Shown here in pieces: positions 48,261 through 57,174 of a stretch of DNA of 64,000 bases. The notes under the pieces are model-generated. The model ran no database searches. It saw only the letters and a program-made list of their open reading frames with translations, and was not told where the DNA came from. A program made the position numbers and the translations under genes. The DNA is taken from contig NZ_WMBA01000018.1 of assembly GCF_009707865.1 (NCBI RefSeq), positions 1 through 64,000 on the forward strand. The letters run 5' to 3'. Every line of letters begins with the position of its first letter. The stretch's first letter is position 1. The stretch is from Amycolatopsis pithecellobii (GTDB taxonomy: Bacteria > Actinomycetota > Actinomycetes > Mycobacteriales > Pseudonocardiaceae).

Positions 48261-49070
48261 GTGCGTGTTCGGATCGGGTGGCGCGGCATCAGCCCGCGCC
48301 GGCGGCTGCTGCTGGCCGCGGTGGCGCTGGTGGTGCTCGTGGGTGCCGTCGCGGCTTTCGTCGCCGCGGGCGGCCGGAGTGCCACGCCGCGCAGCGGAAC
48401 GCCCGCGCAGGACAAGCCGGGGACGGTGCTCCTGGTCCCCGGTTACGGCGGCGGGCAGGCCGCGCTCGACCAGCTCGCGGACCGGATCCGGCGGGGCACC
48501 GGGCAGGCGGCCGAGGTGCTGACCCTGCCCGGGGACGGCACGGGTGATCTCCTCGCGCAGGTCGGCGTGCTCACCGCCGCGGTGGAGCGGGCGTACGAAG
48601 GGGGAGCGCCGTCGGTCGACGTGATCGGCTACTCGGCCGGCGGGGTGGTGGCCCGGTTGTGGGTGGCTCGCGAGGGCGGCGAGCATCAGGCGCGCCGCGT
48701 CGTGACGCTCGGGGCGCCGCTGCACGGGACGCGGCTGGCGGCAGCGGGCGGAGCCGCCGTTCCCGGTGCCTGCCCGACGGCATGTCAGCAGCTGGCTCCG
48801 GGCAGCGCGCTGCTGCGGCAGCTGGAGCAGCAGGCGCTCCCGACCGGGCTGCCGTGGCTGTCGGTGTGGACCGAGCTCGACGAGGTGGTGACCCCGCCGG
48901 ACTCCGCCCGGCTCGACGGCGCGGTCAACGTGCCGCTGCAGCAGGTGTGCCCGGGTGACCGGGCGGCGCACGGCGACCTGCCCACGGATCCGGAGGTCGT
49001 CGCGCTCGTCCTGCGCGCGCTGAGCACCGCGCCGATGACGGCACCGGCTCAGTGTCCGGTCAGCTCGTGA
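48261..49070 (+). CDS. Exported alpha/beta hydrolase (lipase/esterase-like)
   Basis: A 269-residue protein with an N-terminal membrane anchor or signal segment (about 14-36). The alpha/beta-hydrolase core begins VLLVPGYGGG, the nucleophile elbow is GYSAGG, and LGAPLHGTRL follows, as in bacterial triacylglycerol lipases. SVWTELDEVV supplies the acid, and a late His (AAHGDLP) is the probable catalytic base. I chose GTG 48261; the longer frame upstream would translate the repeat array. The 3' end overlaps the convergent permease gene by 11 bp. Confidence 0.78.
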   Translation: MRVRIGWRGISPRRRLLLAAVALVVLVGAVAAFVAAGGRSATPRSGTPAQDKPGTVLLVPGYGGGQAALDQLADRIRRGTGQAAEVLTLPGDGTGDLLAQVGVLTAAVERAYEGGAPSVDVIGYSAGGVVARLWVAREGGEHQARRVVTLGAPLHGTRLAAAGGAAVPGACPTACQQLAPGSALLRQLEQQALPTGLPWLSVWTELDEVVTPPDSARLDGAVNVPLQQVCPGDRAAHGDLPTDPEVVALVLRALSTAPMTAPAQCPVSS

Positions 49071-49893
49071 TGTCCTTCGTCGTGAAGTTGGCCCAGGCCG
49101 CGCCGAAGAACACCACGATGTAGCCGGCCTGCAGCAGCAACCCGTGATCGATGTTGCGCCAGAACACCGGATCACGGAAGAAGTCGATCCAGGACAGCCA
49201 GTAGTGGGTCGGCAGGTAGGGCTTCACCGGCGCGGCCGCGTCGAGGGTTTCCAGCACCGAGCTGGTGATCAGCACGGCCAGACCGCCGAGTGCGGCGCCG
49301 AGCGCGGAGTCGGTCAAGGTCGACAGGAGCACCGTGATCGCGGCGAACCCGAGCATCGACAGCACGATGTAGGCGACCGCGCCGAGCAGCCGCAGCCCCA
49401 GGCCGGACGAGCTGAGCGGCGCGCCCGACAAGGAGATCACGCCGGCCGGCGGAGCTCCTGGGGCCACCGGAGCGCCGGTGCCGAACAGCAGCACTCCCAG
49501 CACCAGTGAGGTCAGGACGACGATCACGATGGCGGCGGTGACGTACACGGCGAGCGCGATCAGTTTCGCGGCGAGCAGCCGGGTCCGGCCGACCGGCCGG
49601 ACGAGCAGGTACCGCAGCGTGCCGCCGGCGGCTTCCCCGGCGACCGAGTCCCCGGCGACGACCGCGACGGCGATCGGCAGGAACAGCGGCAGGACCAGGG
49701 CGAGCGCGGCGGCGGGATACAGCGAGCCGTCGTTCACCACGGCCGACAGGAACGCGCCGCCTTGCCCTGGCGGCGGCGGAAAATCCGCGGTCGCCAGGAA
49801 CACCGCGACGATCGCGGGCAGCAGGCACAGCAGCGCCACGCTCGCCCAGATTCTTGGCCGCAGCAGGAGTTTCCGCAGTTCCACGCCGATCAT
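49060..49893 (-). CDS. ABC-2-type transporter permease
   Basis: A 277-residue membrane protein with six or seven helices, of the ABC-2 exporter kind. It starts MIGVELRKLLLRPRIW, has VAGDSVAGEAAGGTLRYLL (the conserved loop between helices 2 and 3), and later YLPTHYWLSWIDF. It pairs with the ATPase encoded just upstream; the ATG overlaps the ATPase stop. Substrate unknown, though such pairs export antibiotics, peptides or lipids. Confidence 0.85.
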   Translation of the reverse strand: MIGVELRKLLLRPRIWASVALLCLLPAIVAVFLATADFPPPPGQGGAFLSAVVNDGSLYPAAALALVLPLFLPIAVAVVAGDSVAGEAAGGTLRYLLVRPVGRTRLLAAKLIALAVYVTAAIVIVVLTSLVLGVLLFGTGAPVAPGAPPAGVISLSGAPLSSSGLGLRLLGAVAYIVLSMLGFAAITVLLSTLTDSALGAALGGLAVLITSSVLETLDAAAPVKPYLPTHYWLSWIDFFRDPVFWRNIDHGLLLQAGYIVVFFGAAWANFTTKDITS

Positions 49894-50801
49894 CGGGCCT
49901 CCCCGAAGCGGTCCGATCCGGGTCCGGTGGCGTCGATGACGACTTGTTCCAGCGTCCGTCGTTCGGCGCGGATCGACCGTACGCGCACTCCGGCTCCGAC
50001 GAGGCGAGCGTTCAGTGCCGCCGGATCGTCGTGCCGGATGACCAGCCGGTCGCCGTCGCGGGACTCGAGCTGCCCGTCCAGGACGGCGACGGCGTGGGCC
50101 GCGTCCGGCGTCGCGACGAGGACCCGCCCGGTCGCCGCACGTAGCACGGTGAGGTCGTTCTCGATCACGAGGCGGCCGCGATCGACGATCCCGACCCGCG
50201 TGCACAGCTGCTCGATTTCGGCCAGCAGATGGCTGGACAAGAACACGGTGGTCCCATCCTGGTTCAGCGCGGTGAGCAGTTCGCGGATCTCCTTGATGCC
50301 CTGGGGATCCAGGCCGTTCGTCGGCTCGTCGAGGATGAGCAGGCGGGGCCGGCTGAGCAGGGCGCCGGCGAGCCCGAGCCGCTGCCGCATACCCAGCGAA
50401 TAGGTCTTCACCGGGCGCTGATCGACCGTGGCCAGCCCGACGCGTTCGAGCGCCTCGCCGATGCGGCGGCGCCGGGTCCGCCGGTCACCGCGCGGTCCGG
50501 CGGCGTCGAGCAACGCGAGGTTGCGCCGCCCGGACAGATGTCCGTACGCGCCGGGGCCCTCCATCAGCGCGCCGACGTCCGGGAGGACCTCGGCGATCCG
50601 TTTCGGGACGGGCCTGCCCAGCACCTCGATGTCGCCGCTGGTGGCGTACACCAGGCCGAGCACCATGCGCACCAAGGTCGTCTTGCCTGAGCCGTTCGGC
50701 CCGAGGAGGCCGTAGCGGTCGCCCTCGCCGACGTGCAGATCGACGGCGTCGACGGCCGGCGTGTGGCCGAACCGTTTGGTCAGCGCGTGCGTGACGATCA
50801 T
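49890..50801 (-). CDS. ABC transporter ATP-binding protein
   Basis: A 303-residue ATPase with Walker A GPNGSGKTT, a signature YSLGMRQRLGLAGALL, Walker B LLILDEPTNGLD and a switch His (FLSSHLLAEIE). The C-terminal 90 residues form the accessory domain common in ABC-2 drug- or bacitracin-type exporters. It is flanked by the permease and the LolA-like protein with 4-bp overlaps on both sides, so the three genes form one exporter unit. Confidence 0.92.
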   Translation of the reverse strand: MIVTHALTKRFGHTPAVDAVDLHVGEGDRYGLLGPNGSGKTTLVRMVLGLVYATSGDIEVLGRPVPKRIAEVLPDVGALMEGPGAYGHLSGRRNLALLDAAGPRGDRRTRRRRIGEALERVGLATVDQRPVKTYSLGMRQRLGLAGALLSRPRLLILDEPTNGLDPQGIKEIRELLTALNQDGTTVFLSSHLLAEIEQLCTRVGIVDRGRLVIENDLTVLRAATGRVLVATPDAAHAVAVLDGQLESRDGDRLVIRHDDPAALNARLVGAGVRVRSIRAERRTLEQVVIDATGPGSDRFGEAR

Positions 50802-51910
50802 CGGCTGCTCCTGCCCGGACGGGAGAGTTCGTCGCCGGCGGCCTGTAACACCGGGGGCGTGACCAGGCCGGCCAGCAGATAGCCCCTGCGCGCACCATAC
50901 GGTTGCACGATCGCGAGCGAGAGTGGCGCGATGGACAGGAACACCCCGGTGCCGCCCGCCAGCTTGACGGTCGCTCCGCCCGCCTTGGCCGCCGAGTCGG
51001 CCGCGGACCGGGCGATATCGGCACGCACGGCGGCGACGGCGAACGTGGTGAGGCCCGCACCGTACAACGCGGCGCCCTGGACACCGGCGACGTTCGCCGC
51101 CCGCATGACGCGGCCGTCGAGCGTCGCGGGCAAGCGGGCCCGGCCCAGTGTTCCCAGTGCGCTCGCGATGTCCGGGGCGTCGGTGACGCTGTATCCGGTG
51201 CCCGGCGCGGGCTGTGGCGCGGTGACCAGGGGAGCGGTCTGGTCGACCTCGTCGAACTCGGTGACCAGACCCGGCGCGTGCTGCCCGCGTGCCGTCACTT
51301 CGACGCGGACCGGCAGGCCGGTGACCGGGTCCGCCCAGACGTCGACCTGGCCGATGGTGGTGTCCGGGTCGTCGGGGTCGACTCGCAACCCCGACGCCGT
51401 GATCCCCGCGACGCGCCGGGGAGGCAACGTGGTCACGGCCTGCGCGGGCGCGGACTGCAGGAGCCACCGGGCAAGCTCCGGCGGCAGCAGATCACTCGCG
51501 CGAGGCAGGCGGACGGTCGGCGGGCCCCGAAGCTCGACGAGCGCGTTCGCGCTGTAGTCCCACGTGTACTCGCCCTCGGGCAGGCGGTAGATGTCGTGCT
51601 CGCCGGCGGTCGTGAGCACGGCGACGCGGTACCGGTCGGGACCGGCGTACCAGGCGCGCATGCTCGTCGTGCCGGAGAACAATGCCGAGACGTCGGCCAG
51701 GTTCGGCAGCTCCGGCAGCCCGAGCGACCCGGTGCTCTGCGCATGCCCTTGGTAGGGCGCGGTCACCGACCGCAGTACCAGCTCACGCAACCGCCCGGGA
51801 TCGAGGGACTGCGTGGGCGGCCGCACCGCGTCCACGAGCAGCGGCGCGGCCACCAGCAAGGCGGCCGCGACCGCCACCACCGCCCACCGGCGCTGTTTCG
51901 CCTGCTGCAT
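50798..51910 (-). CDS. Exported LolA/RseB-like protein associated with an ABC exporter
   Basis: A 370-residue protein with an N-terminal signal anchor (about 8-28). A beta-rich domain resembles LolA/MucB-type lipid-binding folds (AWYAGPDRYRVAVLTTAGEHDIYRL, EGEYTWDYSANALVEL, TIGQVDVWADPVTGLPVRVEV). The C-terminal part has a second hydrophobic stretch. Such proteins bind acyl chains outside the membrane. Overlap with the ATPase gene ties it to the exporter, perhaps as an accessory for lipid-like cargo. ATG 51910 is the best start. Confidence 0.72.
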   Translation of the reverse strand: MQQAKQRRWAVVAVAAALLVAAPLLVDAVRPPTQSLDPGRLRELVLRSVTAPYQGHAQSTGSLGLPELPNLADVSALFSGTTSMRAWYAGPDRYRVAVLTTAGEHDIYRLPEGEYTWDYSANALVELRGPPTVRLPRASDLLPPELARWLLQSAPAQAVTTLPPRRVAGITASGLRVDPDDPDTTIGQVDVWADPVTGLPVRVEVTARGQHAPGLVTEFDEVDQTAPLVTAPQPAPGTGYSVTDAPDIASALGTLGRARLPATLDGRVMRAANVAGVQGAALYGAGLTTFAVAAVRADIARSAADSAAKAGGATVKLAGGTGVFLSIAPLSLAIVQPYGARRGYLLAGLVTPPVLQAAGDELSRPGRSSR

Positions 51911-51929
51911 CACCGACAAAGCAGGCCGA

Positions 51930-53549
51930 TCAGATTTGCATGGAGTTCGGGAGCAGGAAGTAGAACAGCGCCCCGATCCCGATCAGATACACCAGGATCA
52001 CCAGTGTCCAGCCCATGTTGTGGCGGATGACATGTCCTTCCTGACGCACGAGGCTGGTCGTGGCCACCCCGACGCTGGCCGTCTGGGGCGCGACGGGTTT
52101 GCCGACCTCCGAGCCCACCGAGTTCAGTGCCGGGAACAGCAGGACGGGGGCACCGAGCAGCCGGCCCACCGTGGCCTGGAACTGGCCGAACACCGCGTTG
52201 GCCGAGGTGTTGCTCCCGGACAGCGCGACGGCGATCCAGCCGAGGATCGGCGCCAGCACGATGAACGCGGTGCCGACCTTCGAGAAGCCGTTGGCCATCG
52301 AGTTCGCCATGCCGGAGAAGTTGAACACCTGCGCCAGCCCGAAGATCAGCGGCCCGACGAGCAGTGCGCCCCACGTCTGCCGGAAGGTGTGGCTGAACAC
52401 CTCGCGCAGCTGCTCGCGGCGGGGCCGCAGGTACGCGGCGATGAGCAGCCAGCTCACCAGGATGGCGGTGCCGGCGATGAACGGCGCGAAGCTCCACGTG
52501 GTGCTCGTCGTCTTACCGGTCAGCGAGGAGATCGCGGAGATCTTGGGCGCGAAGGGGATGTAGTTCGGAAGCGGTGACCACGGTCCGGTCCACGCGACCA
52601 CGACCGCCACCAGGATCCCGAACGGGATCAGGCCCCGGGCCGCGCCGCTCGAGGGTGCCCTCGTCGCGCCGGGGGCGCTTCGCGGTACCTCCATCTCCGT
52701 CGGGGTGAGTTCGCGGCCCCCGAAGCCGAGCTGCACGGAGGGTCGCCAGAACCGCAGCAGGATCAGCAGCGCGCCGAAGCACACCAGGGAACCGATGATG
52801 TCGGGGAGGTACGGGCCGAGCCACTGCGACGTCGGGTACTGGCCGGCGATGTAGCCGAACGACCCCACGATCGCCAGCGGCCAGCCGGTGCGGAAGCCGC
52901 GCCGCCCGGCGACGAGGTAGATCAGCAGCCACGGTGGGGCCAGCGCGAGCACGGCGACGATCTTGCCGATCGCGGCGGACAGGCTGAGCAGCGGCAGGCT
53001 GGTCACCGCGGCGAGCCCGATCACCGGCGCGCCGAGAGCCCCGTAGGACACCGGCGCGTTGTTGGCCAGCGCGGCCACCCGCACCGCGGCCAGGTCCGCG
53101 ATGCCGAACCCGATCAGCAGCGGCGCGACCACGGCCCACGGGTAGCCGAACCCCACGAGGCCTTCCATCAGCGCGCCGAACGCCCAGGCGATGAGGATCG
53201 TCTGCACCCGGATGTCGCCGGTCGCCTGACTCACCAGCCACCGCTTGAACCCGTCGAACGCGCCGGTCACCACGAGCGTGTGGTAGATGATCACCCCCCA
53301 GAACACGATCCAGTTGATCGACCAGAATCCGGTCGCCGCGCCGAGCCCGTACGCGGTGAAGGCGTCTTTGGCCGGCGTGTGCCAGATGAAGATGGCCTCG
53401 ACCAGGGTGACGATGGCGCCGATGATCACCGCCTGCCACGCCGAGAGCCGCACCACCGCCAGCACTACGAGCAGGACCGCAACAGGTACCAGGGCCAGCA
53501 ACGTACTACCCAGCACGCTGTGCACAGGATCGAGGATCTGAGTGAACAT
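51930..53549 (-). CDS. L-lactate permease (LctP family)
   Basis: A 539-residue membrane protein with 12-14 helices. It carries LctP family segments FGALMEGLVGFGYPWAVVAP and ALSGSNTSANAVFGQFQ. It should import lactate or glycolate with protons. GAGGTG lies just before the ATG. The ABC exporter genes begin 20 bp downstream on the same strand, so read-through is possible, although the link is not obvious functionally. The 98 bp upstream probably hold the promoter. Confidence 0.93.
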   Translation of the reverse strand: MFTQILDPVHSVLGSTLLALVPVAVLLVVLAVVRLSAWQAVIIGAIVTLVEAIFIWHTPAKDAFTAYGLGAATGFWSINWIVFWGVIIYHTLVVTGAFDGFKRWLVSQATGDIRVQTILIAWAFGALMEGLVGFGYPWAVVAPLLIGFGIADLAAVRVAALANNAPVSYGALGAPVIGLAAVTSLPLLSLSAAIGKIVAVLALAPPWLLIYLVAGRRGFRTGWPLAIVGSFGYIAGQYPTSQWLGPYLPDIIGSLVCFGALLILLRFWRPSVQLGFGGRELTPTEMEVPRSAPGATRAPSSGAARGLIPFGILVAVVVAWTGPWSPLPNYIPFAPKISAISSLTGKTTSTTWSFAPFIAGTAILVSWLLIAAYLRPRREQLREVFSHTFRQTWGALLVGPLIFGLAQVFNFSGMANSMANGFSKVGTAFIVLAPILGWIAVALSGSNTSANAVFGQFQATVGRLLGAPVLLFPALNSVGSEVGKPVAPQTASVGVATTSLVRQEGHVIRHNMGWTLVILVYLIGIGALFYFLLPNSMQI

Positions 53550-53647
53550 CCCGCATCACCTCGCGTCACGATGAGAGTCACCGGGCTACCCGAAAGTGTT
53601 GCTGCTCACACAGTAAACCTCCAGGTGGTTGGCGGGCAGCACTGTGT

Positions 53648-55111
53648 TCAGGCGCGCTTCGCGAACCAGCGGTCGATCTCGGCGCGGTCGAGGGACCCGG
53701 CGGCTGCCGCGGCGATGTGGCCGTCAGGGCGGAGCAGCACCGCGTCGAACCCGGTCAGCGAGTCCGGCATCCGGCGCAGCGGCTCCGCGCGCACCTGGTC
53801 CGGCAGTTCGTCGGGCCGTTCTCCGGTGGTGAGGAGCAGGAACCGCTGTTCGCGCAGCCGGTGGAAAAGCGGGACCCCGTCGTCGAGAACGAAATCCCGC
53901 AGCCGCCGCCCGACGACCGGCGGAGCGGCCGGGGACGCCGGGAGGTAACGGGCGGAGATACCGGACAGGTTCTCGGCCAGCAGCCGGTTGACGTCGGGGA
54001 CCGGGATGAGCTCACCCTCGATCATGCGCTTGAGGGCGAGCATCTCGGGGGAGAACTCGAACTGCACGGCGCACTGCCGGCGTACGTCATCGAGCAGGCG
54101 CTCGATCTCGGGACGGCGTTCCGCCTCGTAGCTGTCGAGCAGGTCCGCCGCGCCCCAGCCGCGTACGGTCGCGGCGAGTTTCCAGCCGAGGTTGAACGCA
54201 TCCTGCAGGCAGAAGTTCATGCCCACGCCCGAGGCCGGGTAGTGCACCCGGACCGATTCGCCGACCAGCAGCACACGCCGGTCCCGCATCGCGGCGGCCT
54301 GGAACATCGCGTTGTGAAACCGCGAGATCTTCGCCGATTCGATGCCGAAGTCGCGGCCGTAGATCCGCCGCAGCATGTGCTTGGCCTGCTCCAGTGTGAC
54401 CGGCACGTCCCGGCCCTCGTACGAGGCGACGGCATCGATCAGGCCGAACCGCGTCACGCCCTTGCGGAGCGGGTACGCGAGTCCCCACCCGTTGAGATCG
54501 TTCGTGACGGTCACCGGGTCGGGGAAGGGAAAATCGAGTTCGGCGTCGACGTTGACGGCCGTGCGATCGGCTTCCTGGCCGTGCCACCCGATACCGGCCG
54601 CGCGGCGGATGGTGCTGTTCGCTCCGTCCGCACCCACCACATACCGGGCCTCGATGGTCGCCGGACCCCCGGTCTGCTCCACCTCGACCCGCACGTGGTC
54701 GTCGTGCTGGGTCAGGCCGGTGACGGCGGCCAGCCGCACGATGCGCGCCCCGAGTTCGGTGGCGCGGGCCGCCAGGATCCGTTCGACCTCCATCTGCGCG
54801 AACATCAGTACGTAGGGGAACGTGCTGTCGATCCGGTCGAAGCGGACGCCGTGAAAACCGGCCCAGATGCCGACCGTGGCCCGTGGGTCCTCGTGCAGTT
54901 CGAAGGCCCTCGTCAGTACCGGGTCGGCCAGGCCGCGGGAGTCGAAGATTTCGAGGACCCGCGAGGCGAGTGTCCCGGCCCTGGGCAGCGCCGGCTCGCC
55001 GCGCCGCTCGAGTACGACGACGTCGGCACCCGCGAGGGCGAGCTCGGTGGCGACCATGAGTCCGGACGGGCCGGCGCCGACGACGGCCACGTCACACTGC
55101 GCGGGGATCAT
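53648..55111 (-). CDS. FAD-dependent aromatic hydroxylase (MhpA/PheA-like)
   Basis: A 487-residue flavoprotein monooxygenase. The N-terminal GAGPSGLMVATELALAGADV binds ADP, VGADGANSTIRRAAGI carries the DG motif, and VLLVGESVRVHYPASGVGMNFCLQDAFNLGW is the second FAD motif, with GE where GD is usual. A thioredoxin-like C-terminal domain (about 385-487) is as in phenol and resorcinol hydroxylases. It should hydroxylate a phenolic ring using NAD(P)H and O2. ATG 55111 has GAGGAG upstream; longer frames are less likely. It is last in a three-gene minus-strand operon. Confidence 0.88.
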   Translation of the reverse strand: MIPAQCDVAVVGAGPSGLMVATELALAGADVVVLERRGEPALPRAGTLASRVLEIFDSRGLADPVLTRAFELHEDPRATVGIWAGFHGVRFDRIDSTFPYVLMFAQMEVERILAARATELGARIVRLAAVTGLTQHDDHVRVEVEQTGGPATIEARYVVGADGANSTIRRAAGIGWHGQEADRTAVNVDAELDFPFPDPVTVTNDLNGWGLAYPLRKGVTRFGLIDAVASYEGRDVPVTLEQAKHMLRRIYGRDFGIESAKISRFHNAMFQAAAMRDRRVLLVGESVRVHYPASGVGMNFCLQDAFNLGWKLAATVRGWGAADLLDSYEAERRPEIERLLDDVRRQCAVQFEFSPEMLALKRMIEGELIPVPDVNRLLAENLSGISARYLPASPAAPPVVGRRLRDFVLDDGVPLFHRLREQRFLLLTTGERPDELPDQVRAEPLRRMPDSLTGFDAVLLRPDGHIAAAAAGSLDRAEIDRWFAKRA

Positions 55112-55157
55112 GAAGGTCTCCTCGGGGTCAGTACCGTCCACAGTGGCCATTTCGGGG

Positions 55158-56093
55158 TCACGGCCGTGGTGCGTCGCGAGGCCGCAAGGGCAGCACCGCG
55201 GCGGGTTTCGTGACCGTGTTGCGCAACTCGCCGAGGCCCTCGATCGCGGCGATGACTTCGTCACCCGGTTTCAGCCAGGGATAAGTGGCGGCGTCGTGAC
55301 TGCGGGACAGTTCCAGGATGCAGCCGGTGCCGCAGGTGCCCGAACCGATGACGTCACCGGGCCGGACCTCCGTACCGCGCGAGGCGTAGGCGATCATCTC
55401 GCCGAACGACCAGTACACATCGGACCACCGGGCGCGGGAGTAGCGGACACCGTTGACGCTGCAGGTCATTTCCAGCCGATAGCCGTTGCCCTCACGGAAG
55501 TCGGCGATCTCCTCGGGCGTGACGAAGTAGGGGCCGAGGCTGGTGGCGGTGTCCTTGCCCTTCACGGGGCCCATCGACAGTTTCATCTCGCGCTGCTGGA
55601 CATCGCGGCCGCTCCAGTCGTTGAGCACGCAGTAGCCGGCGATCAGCTGATCGGCTTCCCGCGCCGACAGATCATGCCCGCCGCGTCCCACCACGGCGGC
55701 GACTTCGAGCTCGAAGTCGAAACAGTCCGCTCCCGGGGTCATCGCCACGGGTCCGCTGCCGATCACGGCGTAGGGGTTGGAGAAGTAGAACACCGGAAGC
55801 TCGTACCAGTCCGGCTCCATCTCCAGTCCCCGCCAGGCGCGTCCGGCACGGACATGTTGCTCGAAGGCGTAGAAGTCGCGCACGGTCGGTGGCGTGGCGA
55901 TCGGCGACAGCGGAACCACGCCGGCCAGGGCCACGGCGGCGCCGCCGCGTAGGGCTGCCGCGCCCGCATCGTGCAACTCGCCGGCTTCGATGAGCGGAAG
56001 CAGATCTGTCGCGCCCTCGACGACACGCACGCTTTCCCCGTCCACCACACCGACCCGGACAGCGGAACCGTCTGCGTAACGGACGAACTTCAT
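55158..56093 (-). CDS. Fumarylacetoacetate hydrolase (FAH) family protein
   Basis: A 311-residue FAH-superfamily enzyme. The metal-binding residues lie in FDFELEVAAVVGRGG (E-x-E) and in LNDWSGRDVQQREM (Asp), with GPYFVTPEEI and SRGTEVRPGDVIGSGTCGTG completing the family pattern. Members hydrolyse acylpyruvates or isomerise ring-cleavage products. Its position between a ring hydroxylase and a VOC dioxygenase suggests it acts on the cleavage product of the ring. The ATG overlaps the dioxygenase stop. Confidence 0.9.
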   Translation of the reverse strand: MKFVRYADGSAVRVGVVDGESVRVVEGATDLLPLIEAGELHDAGAAALRGGAAVALAGVVPLSPIATPPTVRDFYAFEQHVRAGRAWRGLEMEPDWYELPVFYFSNPYAVIGSGPVAMTPGADCFDFELEVAAVVGRGGHDLSAREADQLIAGYCVLNDWSGRDVQQREMKLSMGPVKGKDTATSLGPYFVTPEEIADFREGNGYRLEMTCSVNGVRYSRARWSDVYWSFGEMIAYASRGTEVRPGDVIGSGTCGTGCILELSRSHDAATYPWLKPGDEVIAAIEGLGELRNTVTKPAAVLPLRPRDAPRP

Positions 56094-56668
56094 GGCCGTG
56101 TCCCCTCGCTCATGACCGTGTCACCGGCGATGCCCTGCTCTTGCGTCCAGGCGCGGTAGCTCTCCTCGGTGAAACCCGCTGCCCCGTTGCGTTCGACCGA
56201 AGCCCGGACAGCCTGCAAGAGCTCTTCCGGATCGGTCTCGATGTCGATGTGCTCGACGAACGGCTGACGCGCCAGGAGCCCGGTCTGCCAGTACACCTCA
56301 CACCGGTTGCCCTCGGGGTCGAAGAAGTAGACGCCGATGGCGTTGCCGTGCGAGACAATCATGTCGAGCCGGACGTCATGTTCGCGGAACCGGCGGTAGA
56401 AGCCGAGCACGTCTTCGAACCGCTCGCACCGGAAGGACACCTGCTGGATGAGCTTGGCCTCCGCCGGCACGTTCCGGCCTTCGGCCAGCAGCAGCTCGTG
56501 GTGTTCGGTATCCGGCCGTGCGGACAGGAACCAGATGCCGAGCCGCTCGTCGTGATCGGTGACCGTGAGGCCGAGGATCTCCGTGTAGAAGGCCAGTTGG
56601 CGGTTCAGATCGTGGCAGCGAAGGCCGATGTGGCCCAGTTCCGCCACGGTGGGCCTTGGGGTGGTCAC
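56090..56668 (-). CDS. VOC-family extradiol-type dioxygenase candidate
   Basis: A 192-residue protein with two VOC modules. His13 (LGHIGLRCHDL), His56/57 (EHHELLL), His107 (VSHGNA) and Glu124 (FFDPEGNRCEVYW) are in the places used for iron and catalysis in type I extradiol dioxygenases. The length suggests a one-domain enzyme or a related VOC hydrolase. It is first in the minus-strand operon with an FAH-family enzyme and a ring hydroxylase, which supports a ring-cleavage role. Confidence 0.75.
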   Translation of the reverse strand: MTTPRPTVAELGHIGLRCHDLNRQLAFYTEILGLTVTDHDERLGIWFLSARPDTEHHELLLAEGRNVPAEAKLIQQVSFRCERFEDVLGFYRRFREHDVRLDMIVSHGNAIGVYFFDPEGNRCEVYWQTGLLARQPFVEHIDIETDPEELLQAVRASVERNGAAGFTEESYRAWTQEQGIAGDTVMSEGTRP

Positions 56669-56850
56669 ACCGCACCTCCGTGTTCTGTCCAGCAGACCAT
56701 ATTCTGGAACTTAATCCGCCGAACGGCCCCGCGTCAAACAGCGGCAACGATCTGGCATGACCCTTGACATGGTCTGCGGTGCGGAATCTATTCTCTCGGT
56801 CAGAACCGCGCGGATAGGTGATTCCGGTCCGGCGAGCGCAAGGAGGCGCT
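56669..56850. promoter_or_regulatory. Divergent promoter with inverted GCAGACCAT sites
   Basis: Minus-strand promoter: TTGACG (complement of 56734-56739), 17 bp, TTAAGT (complement of 56711-56716). Plus-strand promoter: TTGACA (56764-56769), 17 bp, TCTATT. GCAGACCAT at 56692-56700 and its exact inverse at 56769-56777 lie just downstream of the minus -10 and beside the plus -35. They look like a pair of operators for one regulator, not encoded nearby in this window. AAGGAGG precedes the symporter-subunit ATG. Confidence 0.6.
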
Positions 56851-57174
56851 ATGACATCCCCGACTTCGATGCCCTATGACGATGCCGCGATACGGCTCGC
56901 GGCCGAGCTGCGCAGGCGACGCCGGCGGCTGGTGGTGAAGCTCGGTCTGCCGTCACTGGCTTGTTACCTCACGTTCCTGGCCCTGATGGCGTTCGGCCAG
57001 GGGTTCCTGCGGGCCGGCATCCCGGGCGGGCTCAGCGTCGGCTGGGTCGTCGCGGCGGGAATCCTTCTCCTGCCCTGGATTGTGTGCGCCCTGTTCGCCC
57101 GCGGCGCGCGGCGCACCCTGGACAGCCTGCGCGCCGGTGAGGCCGTCGCGGCCCGCGAGGCGGTGCGCCGATGA
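56851..57174 (+). CDS. Small membrane subunit of a sodium:solute symporter
   Basis: A 107-residue protein with two hydrophobic helices (about 30-52 and 68-88) and a basic N-terminal region (LRRRRRRLVVKLGLP). It lies immediately upstream of an SSS-family symporter and overlaps it by 4 bp. Its size and layout match the DUF485-like small partners of acetate/pyruvate symporters (YjcH type). It may be needed for assembly or activity of the transporter. AAGGAGG lies 5 bp upstream of the ATG. Confidence 0.75.
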   Translation: MTSPTSMPYDDAAIRLAAELRRRRRRLVVKLGLPSLACYLTFLALMAFGQGFLRAGIPGGLSVGWVVAAGILLLPWIVCALFARGARRTLDSLRAGEAVAAREAVRR

